Positions 23,088 to 31,138 of a stretch of 42,987 nucleotides of DNA are shown here, one piece after another. The DNA is from JBMCWH01 sp048621635. Lineage in GTDB: Bacteria > Patescibacteriota > WWE3 > JAUXAW01 > JAYEID01. The position numbers and the translations under genes were made by a program. Where the stretch lies: assembly GCA_048621635.1 (NCBI GenBank), contig JBMCWH010000004.1:1-42987 (forward strand). Direction: 5' to 3'. Below the pieces are notes generated by a model. That model saw only the letters and a list, made by a program, of their open reading frames with translations. It did no database searches and was not told the DNA's origin. Numbering within the stretch: the first letter of the stretch is position 1; each line of letters starts with the position of its first letter.

Positions 23088-24523
23088 GTAATTCTATTTA
23101 CTTTAAAGAAAAATTAACTGTTGGAAATTCTGATTCTCCTGTGGCTATTTGTACTCTTTGGACACCTAAGGAGAAGCTATTAGATAGTCTTTCTTCGGAT
23201 TCTTATTTTTTTGGAGGGCAGCTTTACTCACCCCGTGGCCTAAATTTTGTTGTGCGGAATTTGCTTACTTATCCTAAGATTCAGTATCTTATCCTTTGTG
23301 GAAAAGATTTGTCTGGTGCCGGACAAGTTTTGGTCGACTTTTTTACGGGTAAAGACATTCCCGAAGGAAGCATTGATAAGGAAGTACCAAAGGAAGCTAG
23401 GGAGTTGTTGATTGAAACTGTGGAGTTGATAGATTTGCGTGGTGAAGAAGATACAGGCAAGCTAGAAGAAATGATCTCTTCGCTAGATTTATCTAAAACT
23501 TCTACAAGGGAACCAATGCGGTACCCGCAACCAGAAAGAGATAGTGAATCTTTCCCGACAGATTTTTCTGTGTTTAAAGTGCGGGATGATTTTGTTGGGG
23601 AGGTGTGGTTGTTGGCCTTGAAGAATATATTAAAATTTGGTCTTTCTATGCAGCGGATTGGTGGCCACCAGGTTTTAGCAGTGAATAATTTAGCTGCCGT
23701 TATTGAGAAGGAGGATCCGAAAGAGCCAACTATTTATCCTTTCTTCGATTTTGATCAAGAAGGTGTGCAACATTATTGGGAAAATTTTTCTGATCCTCAA
23801 TTACAGGGACATTCTTATTCGTATGGTGAACGGTTAAAAAATTATTGCGGTATCAATCAAGTGGAGATTATGAAAGAAAAATTGGCTCGCTTTCCTGCAG
23901 AGGAAGGTGCGTTAGCTGTACTGTGGAATGTGGAAGAGGACAACTTTCCTCCTGATGACGGTGGGCAAACGCCCGCTGGTAAACAGGAGGGCTGGAATGT
24001 TCCTTGTTTGGACTTAGTGCAAGCTCAATGTTTTGCTAACCAATTGTACCTGACGGCTTACTTTCGAGCTAACGATATTTTTGGAGCTTGGCCGCGAAAT
24101 GTTTTTGCGCTGCGCCGTTTACAAGGGGAGCTTGCGGAGAGTGTAGGGAAAGGTATTGGTTCTTTAGTAATTGTTTCCCAATTTGCCTGGATTAGTGAGT
24201 CAGTAGGTGCAAGGGTGGAAGAAATTCTGGACAAATATTATCAGCCGCGTTGTGTATGGGATCCAAGAGGAAACTTTCTTATCAGTGTTAAAGGGGAGCA
24301 GATTTTGGCTACTCATCTTTCTCCGCAAGGAATAGAATTGCAGAAGTTTAGTATTAATGGTAAAACCAAGAAAGCCGCGGTTAAGCTTTGTCAAGAGATT
24401 ATTGGGGAATTAGCTATATCTGACTTAAACCATGCTGCAGACTTGGGTCGGGAATTGGCTAAGGCGGAAACTGCTGTAAAGAATGGCTTGAAATATATTC
24501 AAGACCAGCCTTTAGATTTTTGA
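23078..24523 (+). CDS. Chimeric thymidylate synthase with an MtrA-like N-terminal domain
   Basis: Three regions are visible. Residues 1-135 resemble MtrA, subunit A of the methanogen methyl-transferase: SDSPVAICTLW, YPKIQYLILCGKDLSGAGQ and VELIDLRGEEDTGKLEEMI align with MtrA text known to me. However, the His that MtrA uses as cobalt ligand (in its GHITGQ) is missing. Residues 165-400 look like a thymidylate synthase: VPCLDLVQAQ puts the nucleophile at about C310, and LYLTAYFRANDIFGAWPRNV matches the dUMP-binding RS-D region. The last 90 residues (WDPRGNFLISVKG to HAADLGRELAKAE) resemble the uncharacterised DUF4346. Likely reaction: dUMP to dTMP, with an unusual C1 carrier possible. The upstream dCMP deaminase overlaps it. 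SD GAGGAAAAGG precedes the ATG. Confidence 0.82.
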   Translation: MAISNSIYFKEKLTVGNSDSPVAICTLWTPKEKLLDSLSSDSYFFGGQLYSPRGLNFVVRNLLTYPKIQYLILCGKDLSGAGQVLVDFFTGKDIPEGSIDKEVPKEARELLIETVELIDLRGEEDTGKLEEMISSLDLSKTSTREPMRYPQPERDSESFPTDFSVFKVRDDFVGEVWLLALKNILKFGLSMQRIGGHQVLAVNNLAAVIEKEDPKEPTIYPFFDFDQEGVQHYWENFSDPQLQGHSYSYGERLKNYCGINQVEIMKEKLARFPAEEGALAVLWNVEEDNFPPDDGGQTPAGKQEGWNVPCLDLVQAQCFANQLYLTAYFRANDIFGAWPRNVFALRRLQGELAESVGKGIGSLVIVSQFAWISESVGARVEEILDKYYQPRCVWDPRGNFLISVKGEQILATHLSPQGIELQKFSINGKTKKAAVKLCQEIIGELAISDLNHAADLGRELAKAETAVKNGLKYIQDQPLDF

Positions 24524-24575
24524 CTTTTTTTCCATCATTTGGGTTGTGTAGTTGTTGGTTCTAAGTTATCCTTTG

Positions 24576-24584
24576 TGTTATACT
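24576..24584 (+). promoter_or_regulatory. Extended -10 of the small membrane gene
   Basis: TGTTATACT ends 17 nt before ATG 24602. Confidence 0.5.
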
Positions 24585-24601
24585 TCCCATAGGGAAATAT
24601 T

Positions 24602-24856
24602 ATGGATAAGAAAGCGGTTTACATTTCTTTAGGTGTTTTAGCAGTAGTTGGTATTTTTCTAACTGCTGTTTTACTAAGGCGGGTTCTCCGTTTTGAACAG
24701 GAGGCTGCAAAAGTTGAACGAGAAACAGAGCTTTCTCCTGTTGTAGAGGAAGAATCTTCTCCTTCTGCTCTTTTGGGAGATGACGAGGAAGAAGCTACTC
24801 CTAGTGGTAAACAGGGAACTCCTAGCGTCCCCCAATCTACACCTAGCGGAGAGTGA
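24602..24856 (+). CDS. Small single-span membrane protein with acidic, Pro/Ser-rich tail
   Basis: 84 residues: one N-terminal membrane span (about 7-26, VYISLGVLAVVGIFLTAVLL), a short basic stretch (RRVLRFEQ), then a Glu-, Ser- and Pro-rich low-complexity tail containing a TPSG/TPS repeat. No family is recognised. Basic residues right after the span suggest the tail could be cytoplasmic, but the orientation is uncertain. It has its own promoter and is followed by a terminator, so it is probably a monocistronic gene. Confidence 0.6.
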   Translation: MDKKAVYISLGVLAVVGIFLTAVLLRRVLRFEQEAAKVERETELSPVVEEESSPSALLGDDEEEATPSGKQGTPSVPQSTPSGE

Positions 24857-24946
24857 GGGTGTTCTCTTAAATTTTCTTTTTCGCGTTATTATTAATTATT
24901 GGCGGTGTTAGGGCCGAGTTGACCGGTTCTTCCTTGCCTTATATAC

Positions 24947-24967
24947 TCCCCCGTAAGGGGGATTTTT
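24947..24967 (+). terminator. Intrinsic terminator before ileS
   Basis: TCCCCC and GGGGGA close a GTAA tetraloop and are followed by five T. It ends the small membrane-protein transcript. The rest of the 24857-25009 gap has no gene. Confidence 0.75.
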
Positions 24968-24985
24968 AGTTGAGTACCGTGGCTA

Positions 24986-24994
24986 TGTTAGAAT
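24986..24994 (+). promoter_or_regulatory. Extended -10 of ileS
   Basis: TGTTAGAAT ends 15 nt before ATG 25010. No T-box or other leader structure fits in the short interval. Confidence 0.5.
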
Positions 24995-25009
24995 AGAAAA
25001 TACTAAATT

Positions 25010-28000
25010 ATGTTAGGCGAAATGCAGAGAAAATTAGATTTTAAGGATTTAGAGCACCAGATTATGAATTTCTGGAAGGACAATAATATACTTTCTAAGT
25101 ATCTTCATCGCAATGATGCTAAGGAAGAGAAGTTTTCCTTTTTGGATGGTCCCATTACTGCTAACAATCCAATGGGAGTACACCATGCCTGGGGACGAAC
25201 TTTGAAGGATTTGTATCAGCGGTTTAAAAATATGTGCGGGTTTCAGCAGCGGTTTCAGAATGGTTTTGATAATCAGGGACTGTGGGTTGAGGTAGAGGTC
25301 GAAAAAAAGCTTGGTTTTGAAAACAAGAAGGATATTGAGGATTTTGGTATTGATGATTTTGTGGAAAAGTGTAAACAACACACAAAGCATTTTTCGCAAG
25401 TTCAGACAGAACAGTCACAACGGTTAGGTTATTTTATGGATTGGGGTAACGACTATTACACTATGAGTCCGGAGAACAATTATGCTATTTGGGCGTTTCT
25501 TAAGAAAGTTTGGGAAGACGGGAATTTGTATAAGGGGCGAGATAGTGTCCCTTGGTGCCCCCGTTGCGGAACTGCTATCTCTCAGCACGAGATTTTGACT
25601 GAAGAATATAAACAGCTTACCCATAAGTCAGTCTTTTTTAAACTACCGCTAAAACAGCTAGACGGCGAGAAACTTACGCAGTTAGACACTGTTCAAGTTC
25701 AGCAGTCTGGAACTCAGTTTTCTGATTGTTCTACAATCTCGCTACTTGTTTGGACCACCACCCCTTGGACAATTCCTGGTAATATGGCCGTAGCTGTAGA
25801 TCCAGAGTTAGAATATTGGCTTTGGAGAACTGCTGAAGATGAATGTCTTATTTTTGCCGATCCTACAAGCAAAAAAGGGGACGGACCCCATTTTGGTTCA
25901 AAGGAAAAGAGTTTGGAAGAACAGGAGGACGGAGAAGAATTAAACGCTCTGGATGTGGTTAAGGAAGGTGAAAAGTTAGCCACTCTTAAGGGAGAGGATT
26001 TGGTGGGGCTTTCTTATCAGGCGCCTTACGAGCATTTATCTGCAGTGGCAAAGATAGAAGGGAAGAATAAATTCAAGGTTGTGGCTGCTGACCCTCTGAT
26101 TTTGTCTGTTGATCCTGTGCAAGGTACAGGTATTGTACACATTGCTCCTGGTTGTGGAAGTGAAGATTTCAAGCTTGGTCGAGAGAAGGATATTCCTGCT
26201 TTGCCTGTTATTGACGAAGCTGCGAATTATCTTGACGGGTTTGGAGATTTGACAGGAAAGAATGCTAAGCAGCACCCCGAGCTGGTTTTGGATGAACTTA
26301 TGGAAGAGTCGCCGTTTGGTTTTGAAACAGTGTCTTATACCCACAGTTACCCTACGTGTTGGCGCTGTAAATCAGAGCTAGTTTGGCGAGTTGTGGATGA
26401 ATGGTACATTGCTATGGATGACGAAAGAAGAAAGGAAGCTAAAGACTATCGCAGTAGGTTAAAGGATGTAATTAAGGATGTAAATTGGATTCCTGAATTT
26501 GGTTATGACCGTGAATTGGATTGGTTAAACAATATGGAAGATTGGCTTATTTCTAAGAAACGGTATTGGGGTTTGTGTCTTCCTATTTGGGAGTGTTTTG
26601 AGTGTGGGCATTTTGAAGTTATTGGTTCACGTGCCGAATTAGAGAAACGAGCTGTGAACGGGTGGGAAGAGTTTGCAGGGCATACGCCACACCGACCTTA
26701 CGTGGATGCTGTTGAGATTGAATGTTCTCAATGTGGAGAAAAAATGAAGCGAATTGAGGATGTGGGTAATCCTTGGCTCGATGCGGGAATTGTTGCCTAT
26801 TCCACTTTACGATATTTTGAAGACCGCGATTATTGGGGAAAATGGTTCCCTGCCGATTTGGTTTTGGAGTGTTTTCCCGGGCAATTTAAGAATTGGTTTT
26901 ATTCTTTGCTAGCGATGAGCACTGTTCTGGAGGATAAGGCTCCTTTTGAGACTTTGTTAGGTCACGGTTTGGTTAAAGATGAACAGGGGGAAGAAATGCA
27001 TAAGTCTAAGGGAAATGCAATTTGGTTTGATGATGCTGTGGAGGAGATGGGGGCAGACCCAATGCGTTGGTTGTACGCTTCGCAAAATCCGGCTCAGAAT
27101 TTGCATTTTGGTCCTGGTCCGGCTAGAGAAGTGAAGCGACGATTTCTGTTTATCCTCTGGAACAGTCTGAATTTCTTTGTCACTTATGCGCGGTTGGATA
27201 ATTTTGACCCTGTGGAGAAATTAGCGGAGCTTAAATTAAATGACAGTAGTGAGAAACAAGTCGGTTCGGATTCTGGTGACACCAAAAATGGTCTTACCTT
27301 AGACACTTACGAATTTTCTGTTCTGGATAAGTGGGTAGTTTCCAAAGCTGCTTTGTTAATTAGTCAAGTGACTGAATATCTAGAGAATTATCGCAATCAC
27401 AAAGCTGTAGAAGAAATTGAAAATTTTATAACTCAGGATCTTTCAACCTGGTATATACGAAGAATTCGCGATTATGTCGGGCCCACAGCACAAGAGGGAG
27501 AGAGAAAAGACACTACCCATCGAACTCTTTTCATTGTGTTTATGATTCTTTCTAAGATGTTAGCTCCTTTTATTCCTTTTACTGCGGAGAAAATTTTTCA
27601 AATATTAACCGCAAATTGTAAGGATAGTTGGCTGGAAGATCTTGATGAAGAGGGCTCTTTTTGTTTAGTGAAGGATTCGGTTCATCTTACCGATTGGCCA
27701 AGCTATCATGATTACTTAATTGACAAAGACGTGCTTAGGAAAATGAAAATTGTGCGCGAAATTTGTGAGCAAGGGCACGCTGCACGGCGGGAGGCGGGGA
27801 TAAAGATTCGCCAACCGTTATCGGAAATGAAAGTATATATTTCCCCGCAAAAGAATATCGCTGACCATTCTGAATATGTTCGGGTTGCTGAAAAAGAGCT
27901 AAATATTAAGAACATTGAATTTGAATCTAGATCTGGCGATTTAGAAGTTGATTTAGACACAAAGTTAAATCCTCAATTACGGAAGGAGGGAAGAGCGCGG

Positions 28001-28219
28001 GAGCTTAGTCGCGCTATTCAAAACGAGCGCCGAGAAGCGGGCTGTAATTTAGATGACTATATTGTTATCCAAATCCCTGATACGGAAGAAAATAGGGAAG
28101 CCGTGGCTGCTTTTGGCGAAAGAATTAAGAAAAATACTCTTGCTGGTGAACTAGTTTTTGGTGAAGACTTTAATGTTCTTAAGGTGAGACCTTCTAATGC
28201 GCATCAGAAAGCCACTTAA
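25010..28219 (+). CDS. ileS: Isoleucyl-tRNA synthetase
   Basis: Class I aminoacyl-tRNA synthetase that charges tRNA-Ile. The HIGH-equivalent motif is HHAWG at residues 58-62 within MGVHHAWGRTLKDL, and the KMSKS equivalent is HKSKG at 664-668. The editing domain is present (VWTTTPWTIPGNMAVAVDP, GTGIVHIAPGCGSED). WCPRCGTAIS and CWRCKSEL are zinc-binding-type cysteine pairs, and a C-terminal anticodon-binding and zinc-less tail completes it. At 1069 residues, with this HHAWG form, it looks like the longer archaeal/eukaryote-like IleS class rather than the E. coli type; that class is often mupirocin-insensitive (family knowledge, not tested). The rodA start overlaps its end by 23 bp. Confidence 0.95.
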   Translation: MLGEMQRKLDFKDLEHQIMNFWKDNNILSKYLHRNDAKEEKFSFLDGPITANNPMGVHHAWGRTLKDLYQRFKNMCGFQQRFQNGFDNQGLWVEVEVEKKLGFENKKDIEDFGIDDFVEKCKQHTKHFSQVQTEQSQRLGYFMDWGNDYYTMSPENNYAIWAFLKKVWEDGNLYKGRDSVPWCPRCGTAISQHEILTEEYKQLTHKSVFFKLPLKQLDGEKLTQLDTVQVQQSGTQFSDCSTISLLVWTTTPWTIPGNMAVAVDPELEYWLWRTAEDECLIFADPTSKKGDGPHFGSKEKSLEEQEDGEELNALDVVKEGEKLATLKGEDLVGLSYQAPYEHLSAVAKIEGKNKFKVVAADPLILSVDPVQGTGIVHIAPGCGSEDFKLGREKDIPALPVIDEAANYLDGFGDLTGKNAKQHPELVLDELMEESPFGFETVSYTHSYPTCWRCKSELVWRVVDEWYIAMDDERRKEAKDYRSRLKDVIKDVNWIPEFGYDRELDWLNNMEDWLISKKRYWGLCLPIWECFECGHFEVIGSRAELEKRAVNGWEEFAGHTPHRPYVDAVEIECSQCGEKMKRIEDVGNPWLDAGIVAYSTLRYFEDRDYWGKWFPADLVLECFPGQFKNWFYSLLAMSTVLEDKAPFETLLGHGLVKDEQGEEMHKSKGNAIWFDDAVEEMGADPMRWLYASQNPAQNLHFGPGPAREVKRRFLFILWNSLNFFVTYARLDNFDPVEKLAELKLNDSSEKQVGSDSGDTKNGLTLDTYEFSVLDKWVVSKAALLISQVTEYLENYRNHKAVEEIENFITQDLSTWYIRRIRDYVGPTAQEGERKDTTHRTLFIVFMILSKMLAPFIPFTAEKIFQILTANCKDSWLEDLDEEGSFCLVKDSVHLTDWPSYHDYLIDKDVLRKMKIVREICEQGHAARREAGIKIRQPLSEMKVYISPQKNIADHSEYVRVAEKELNIKNIEFESRSGDLEVDLDTKLNPQLRKEGRARELSRAIQNERREAGCNLDDYIVIQIPDTEENREAVAAFGERIKKNTLAGELVFGEDFNVLKVRPSNAHQKAT

Positions 28220-29270
28220 TAAATTAACCGCAAAGATAGACCTACTTTTCTTGGTTTCTGTTTTTGTTTTGGTTCTTTTTGGGCTTGTGGAAATTTGGAG
28301 TACTGATCCGCAATTAGCTCAAAAGCAGTTGCAAGTGGCGTTGGGTGGAATTTTGTTGGCAGGTCTGTTGGTGTTCTTGGATCCTTTCTATGTTCGTCTA
28401 ATATCTCCTCTTCTTTTTGTGGGTTCCTTGCTTTTTTTGGGAGCGGTTGCTCTTTTTAGTTCGCCTGTCCGTGGTGCAAGTAGATGGCTGTCTCTAGGAC
28501 CACTTAGTTTCCAACCTTCGGAGTTTATCAAACTAACTTTGATTTTTATTTTAGCTTTTGTTTATAGTGAAAAAAGGTTAAAACCGCTGTACCGTTTTTT
28601 AATTGGTTTAGTGCTTTTATGTATTTGTGTCCTTCTAGTAGTTCTTCAGCCTGATTTGGGTACAGGTTTGATATTAATAGCTATTTGGGGTGGTGTATCC
28701 TTAGCAGGGGGAACTCCTTTAGTATATTTGTTGATCTTAGCTTTTACGGGATTGGTTAGCTTGCCTGTAGTTTGGGAATTTATTAAACCTTACCAGCGGG
28801 AAAGGATTATTTCTTTTTTAAATCCCCGTGCTGATCCTTTGGGCTCGGGCTACAATGTTTTGCAGGCGATTATTGCTACGGGTTCTGGTGAATTGTTGGG
28901 GAGAGGTTTGGGAAGGGGACCTCAGTCGCAGCTTCGCTATCTGCCGGAAAGGAGTACTGACTTTATTTTTGCTTCTTTGGCAGAGGAATGGGGTTTGTTT
29001 GGTTGTACAATTCTGATCTTTTTTTATTTTGTTCTTTTATATAGGATTTTGATCACTGCTCGCGAAGCCAGTTCTTCTTTTGGGCTGGTGGCGTGCGTTG
29101 GTGTTTTCTTTATGCTTTTGTCTCAGTTTTTTGTAAATGTGGGAATGAATATAGGGATAATGCCTATAACAGGGTTGCCTTTACCCCTGCTTTCTGCTGG
29201 GGGTAGCGCTTTTTTAGTGACCATTTTTTCACTGGGTTTCGTAGCCAGTGTTTATCTTCACCGGAATTGA
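28197..29270 (+). CDS. rodA: SEDS-family protein RodA (cell elongation)
   Basis: Second SEDS polymerase in the window. About ten membrane spans; FQPSEFIKLTLIFILAF, LQPDLGTGLILIAIW, GLGRGPQSQLRYLPERSTDFIFA and IMPITGLPLPLLSAGGSAFL are the SEDS motifs. QPDLGT and PERSTDFIFA are the forms usual in RodA, and the gene lies away from the dcw cluster, so elongation rather than septation is inferred. ATG 28197 overlaps the end of ileS and has AAGGTGA 8 nt upstream, so it is read as a downstream cistron. No class B PBP or MreB gene is in view. 357 residues. Confidence 0.9.
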   Translation: MRIRKPLNKLTAKIDLLFLVSVFVLVLFGLVEIWSTDPQLAQKQLQVALGGILLAGLLVFLDPFYVRLISPLLFVGSLLFLGAVALFSSPVRGASRWLSLGPLSFQPSEFIKLTLIFILAFVYSEKRLKPLYRFLIGLVLLCICVLLVVLQPDLGTGLILIAIWGGVSLAGGTPLVYLLILAFTGLVSLPVVWEFIKPYQRERIISFLNPRADPLGSGYNVLQAIIATGSGELLGRGLGRGPQSQLRYLPERSTDFIFASLAEEWGLFGCTILIFFYFVLLYRILITAREASSSFGLVACVGVFFMLLSQFFVNVGMNIGIMPITGLPLPLLSAGGSAFLVTIFSLGFVASVYLHRN

Positions 29271-29340
29271 GTAGAGTCGTTTCTTAATTTAGGTGTCTTA
29301 GCTTAAATCTTAATTCCTTGCGGATTTGGTGGTAATGTAG

Positions 29341-29346
29341 TAAAAT
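29341..29346 (+). promoter_or_regulatory. -10 box of rplU
   Basis: TAAAAT ends 10 nt before ATG 29357; a second match, TATAAT, overlaps the ATG itself. A near-leaderless transcript is predicted. Confidence 0.45.
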
Positions 29347-29356
29347 ACTGTCTATA

Positions 29357-29872
29357 ATGGATTATGCCGTGGTTGAATTCTCCGGACAACAATTTCTTGT
29401 TACTGCCGGTGAACAATTGGAAGTAGATCGGTTATCTTTGGAAGAGGGAGAGGATTTTCTCCTCACCCCTTTGTTAGTTTCGATGGGGAAGAATTTAGTT
29501 ATGGGAATGCCGGAGGTTGAGGATGTATCTGTTAAGATGAGGGTTCTCGAACATAAGAAAGGTGAGAAGATTTCTGTTCGTCGGTTCCGTTCTAAGTCTA
29601 GATATCGGAGAAATAAGGGACACCGGCAACCTCTTTCGGTAGTAGAGGTAGAGGAGATAACAGGGGAGTTTGGCGAAGAGAGGGCGGAGGAGGTAGAAGA
29701 AGGAAGTGTTGGTGAAGAGGATGTGCTGGCGAAATTGTCTACTCGAACAAGAAATATTTTAAAAGAAGAGGGAGTTTCATTGCAGGATTTGGCTGGTATG
29801 TCTAGGGACGATCTTTTAGAAATTGAAGGTATCGGTGAATCCCGAGCAGAGGAAATTATTGGGGTTATATAA
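29357..29872 (+). CDS. rplU: Ribosomal protein L21 with C-terminal helix-hairpin-helix-like extension
   Basis: Residues 1-103 are bL21 of the large subunit: MDYAVVEFSGQQFLVTAGEQ, then KKGEKISVRRFRSKSRYRRNKGHRQ, the basic rRNA-contacting part. A normal L21 ends near there. Here an acidic linker (about 105-123) leads to about 45 extra residues, LSTRTRNILKEEGVSLQDLAG then LLEIEGIGESRAEEIIGVI, which read as a helix-hairpin-helix or alpha-CTD-like nucleic-acid-binding module. The total is 171 residues against about 103 for the family. rpmA follows 2 bp after the stop, the usual L21-L27 pair. The frame is unbroken, so the extension is real in the sequence. Confidence 0.9.
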   Translation: MDYAVVEFSGQQFLVTAGEQLEVDRLSLEEGEDFLLTPLLVSMGKNLVMGMPEVEDVSVKMRVLEHKKGEKISVRRFRSKSRYRRNKGHRQPLSVVEVEEITGEFGEERAEEVEEGSVGEEDVLAKLSTRTRNILKEEGVSLQDLAGMSRDDLLEIEGIGESRAEEIIGVI

Positions 29873-29874
29873 AG

Positions 29875-30138
29875 ATGGCAAAATCAAAAGCAACTGGTTC
29901 AAAAGCAAGACAAAAGAAAAGACCTGCTGGGAAAAGATTAGGCCTCAAGGTGGGGGCTGGGGAGGCTGTTGGGCCAGGTGAAATTCTTGTTCGTCAACGC
30001 GGTAGCAATTTCCATGCAGGGAGGAATGTTAAACAAGGACGCGACTTTACCCTTTATTCGCTTGCTGAAGGAGTAGTGAAATTTGGTAATCTTCGTGGTG
30101 GGCGTAAGTCCCTTTCTGTAATTCCTTCTGACAATTAA
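29875..30138 (+). CDS. rpmA: Ribosomal protein L27
   Basis: bL27, which lies near the peptidyl-transferase centre of the 50S subunit. AGKRLGLKVGAGE, ILVRQRGSNFHAGRNVKQG and YSLAEGVVKFGN match the family throughout. The N-terminal MAKSKATGSKA lacks the usual GGGSTRNGRDS wording but keeps the basic character. 87 residues is normal. It sits immediately behind rplU in the standard order. No separate promoter or clear Shine-Dalgarno is seen; translational coupling is likely. Confidence 0.94.
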   Translation: MAKSKATGSKARQKKRPAGKRLGLKVGAGEAVGPGEILVRQRGSNFHAGRNVKQGRDFTLYSLAEGVVKFGNLRGGRKSLSVIPSDN

Positions 30139-30247
30139 TTCCTTTTCCTTCACATAAATACAATTACTTACCTGTTCCTAATTTGGATAAATTTATTTTG
30201 TAGAGAATTTGTTTATTAGCTGGGTTTAGACAGCTTGGCAGTTATTG

Positions 30248-30841
30248 TTAGTCCAGTTCGGGATATTTAGGAGTTTTTGTAATAGAAAGCTTTTCTGTTG
30301 GCCAATAGCGGATCCACGCTTTACCTATTATTTCACTACGGGAGACAAGTCCCCATTCACGCGAATCTGAGCTGCCGGATCTGTTATCTCCCATAACAAT
30401 GTAATGGTTTTGGGGGATGTTGAATTTGTGATTTTCGTTAAGAAATGTATCTCCTTCTGTTTTTGTTCCTGGGCTAAGATAGGGTTCTTGGAGAGTTACA
30501 CCCTCTGGGTGGCTAGGGTTGAATATTTTAATTTCTCCATTTTCTATCAAAATACTTTCGTTGGGGAGTCCGATTACCCTTTTAATATAATCGTACTCTG
30601 GGGCTTTGGGATATTTAAATACTACTGTCTCACCTCGTTTGGGATCACGAAAATAGTAAGTTACTTTTTCTGTTAGGAGATAGTTATTGTCGCTAAAAGA
30701 AGGTTCCATTGAGGCACCGTTTACCTGGTGAGTTTGGACTATGAATAAGTAGCCTAGAGCGAAAAGAGCAACGGCGAGGACAACCACCTCTAGTGTGTCG
30801 AGAATAAAGTTTCCAATACCGGAAAGAAGTTTTTTTAACAT
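30248..30841 (-). CDS. lepB: Signal peptidase I
   Basis: Membrane-bound serine protease that removes signal peptides. One N-terminal span (about 14-36) is followed by NGASMEPSF with the nucleophile S44, then YDYIKRVIGLPNE with the general-base K87, and VMGDNRSGSSDSREWGLV, the conserved box E region. 197 residues is typical of the short Gram-positive-like type. It converges on rpmA, with no clear terminator in the 30139-30247 gap. The -10 box is 7 nt from the ATG. Confidence 0.95.
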   Translation of the reverse strand: MLKKLLSGIGNFILDTLEVVVLAVALFALGYLFIVQTHQVNGASMEPSFSDNNYLLTEKVTYYFRDPKRGETVVFKYPKAPEYDYIKRVIGLPNESILIENGEIKIFNPSHPEGVTLQEPYLSPGTKTEGDTFLNENHKFNIPQNHYIVMGDNRSGSSDSREWGLVSRSEIIGKAWIRYWPTEKLSITKTPKYPELD

Positions 30842-30848
30842 CTGTTCA

Positions 30849-30854
30849 ATGATA
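30849..30854 (-). promoter_or_regulatory. -10 box of lepB
   Basis: Reads TATCAT on the reverse strand, 7 nt before the lepB ATG; the predicted start site falls on or next to the start codon. Confidence 0.5.
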
Positions 30855-30886
30855 CCGACTGGTTAGTTGTCCTTCAAGGACTTTAT

Positions 30887-30895
30887 TGTTAAAAT
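30887..30895 (+). promoter_or_regulatory. Extended -10 upstream of tRNA-Val
   Basis: TGTTAAAAT lies 38 nt before the mature tRNA 5' end, so a short 5' leader would be removed by RNase P. Confidence 0.45.
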
Positions 30896-30933
30896 ATTGG
30901 TTGAACTGTAGAGTAAGGCTTAGTGTTTGTCAT

Positions 30934-31010
30934 GGTTGCGTAGCTCAGTTGGTTAGAGTGCCACATTCACATTGTGGAGGTCCCTGGTTCGAATCCAGGC
31001 GCAACCACCA
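30934..31010 (+). tRNA. tRNA-Val (anticodon CAC)
   Basis: Full cloverleaf: the acceptor stem GGTTGCG pairs with CGCAACC, the anticodon stem CCACA/TGTGG closes the loop TTCACAT with anticodon CAC, and the T arm is CCTGG TTCGAAT CCAGG. The 3' CCA is encoded. 77 nt. Confidence 0.96.
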
Positions 31011-31122
31011 CGCTTTGTATCCTCCTTTTCTGTTTTATTATCTTGTACACGTTAGAAGGCCCACAATTCTACTGACGAGTTGCCTAAACTTCGGTGCAAG
31101 GTCATTACTTTTCTTTGCTTTA

Positions 31123-31131
31123 TGGTAACAT
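31123..31131 (+). promoter_or_regulatory. Extended -10 of the flippase gene
   Basis: TGGTAACAT ends 7 nt before ATG 31139 and lies within the longer in-frame candidate that starts at 31094, so the shorter start is preferred. Confidence 0.5.
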
Positions 31132-31138
31132 TGTCTCG

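Noticed and set aside
30886..31128. An 80-codon frame across tRNA-Val
   Set aside because: It runs through the mature tRNA and reflects its fixed sequence, not a protein.
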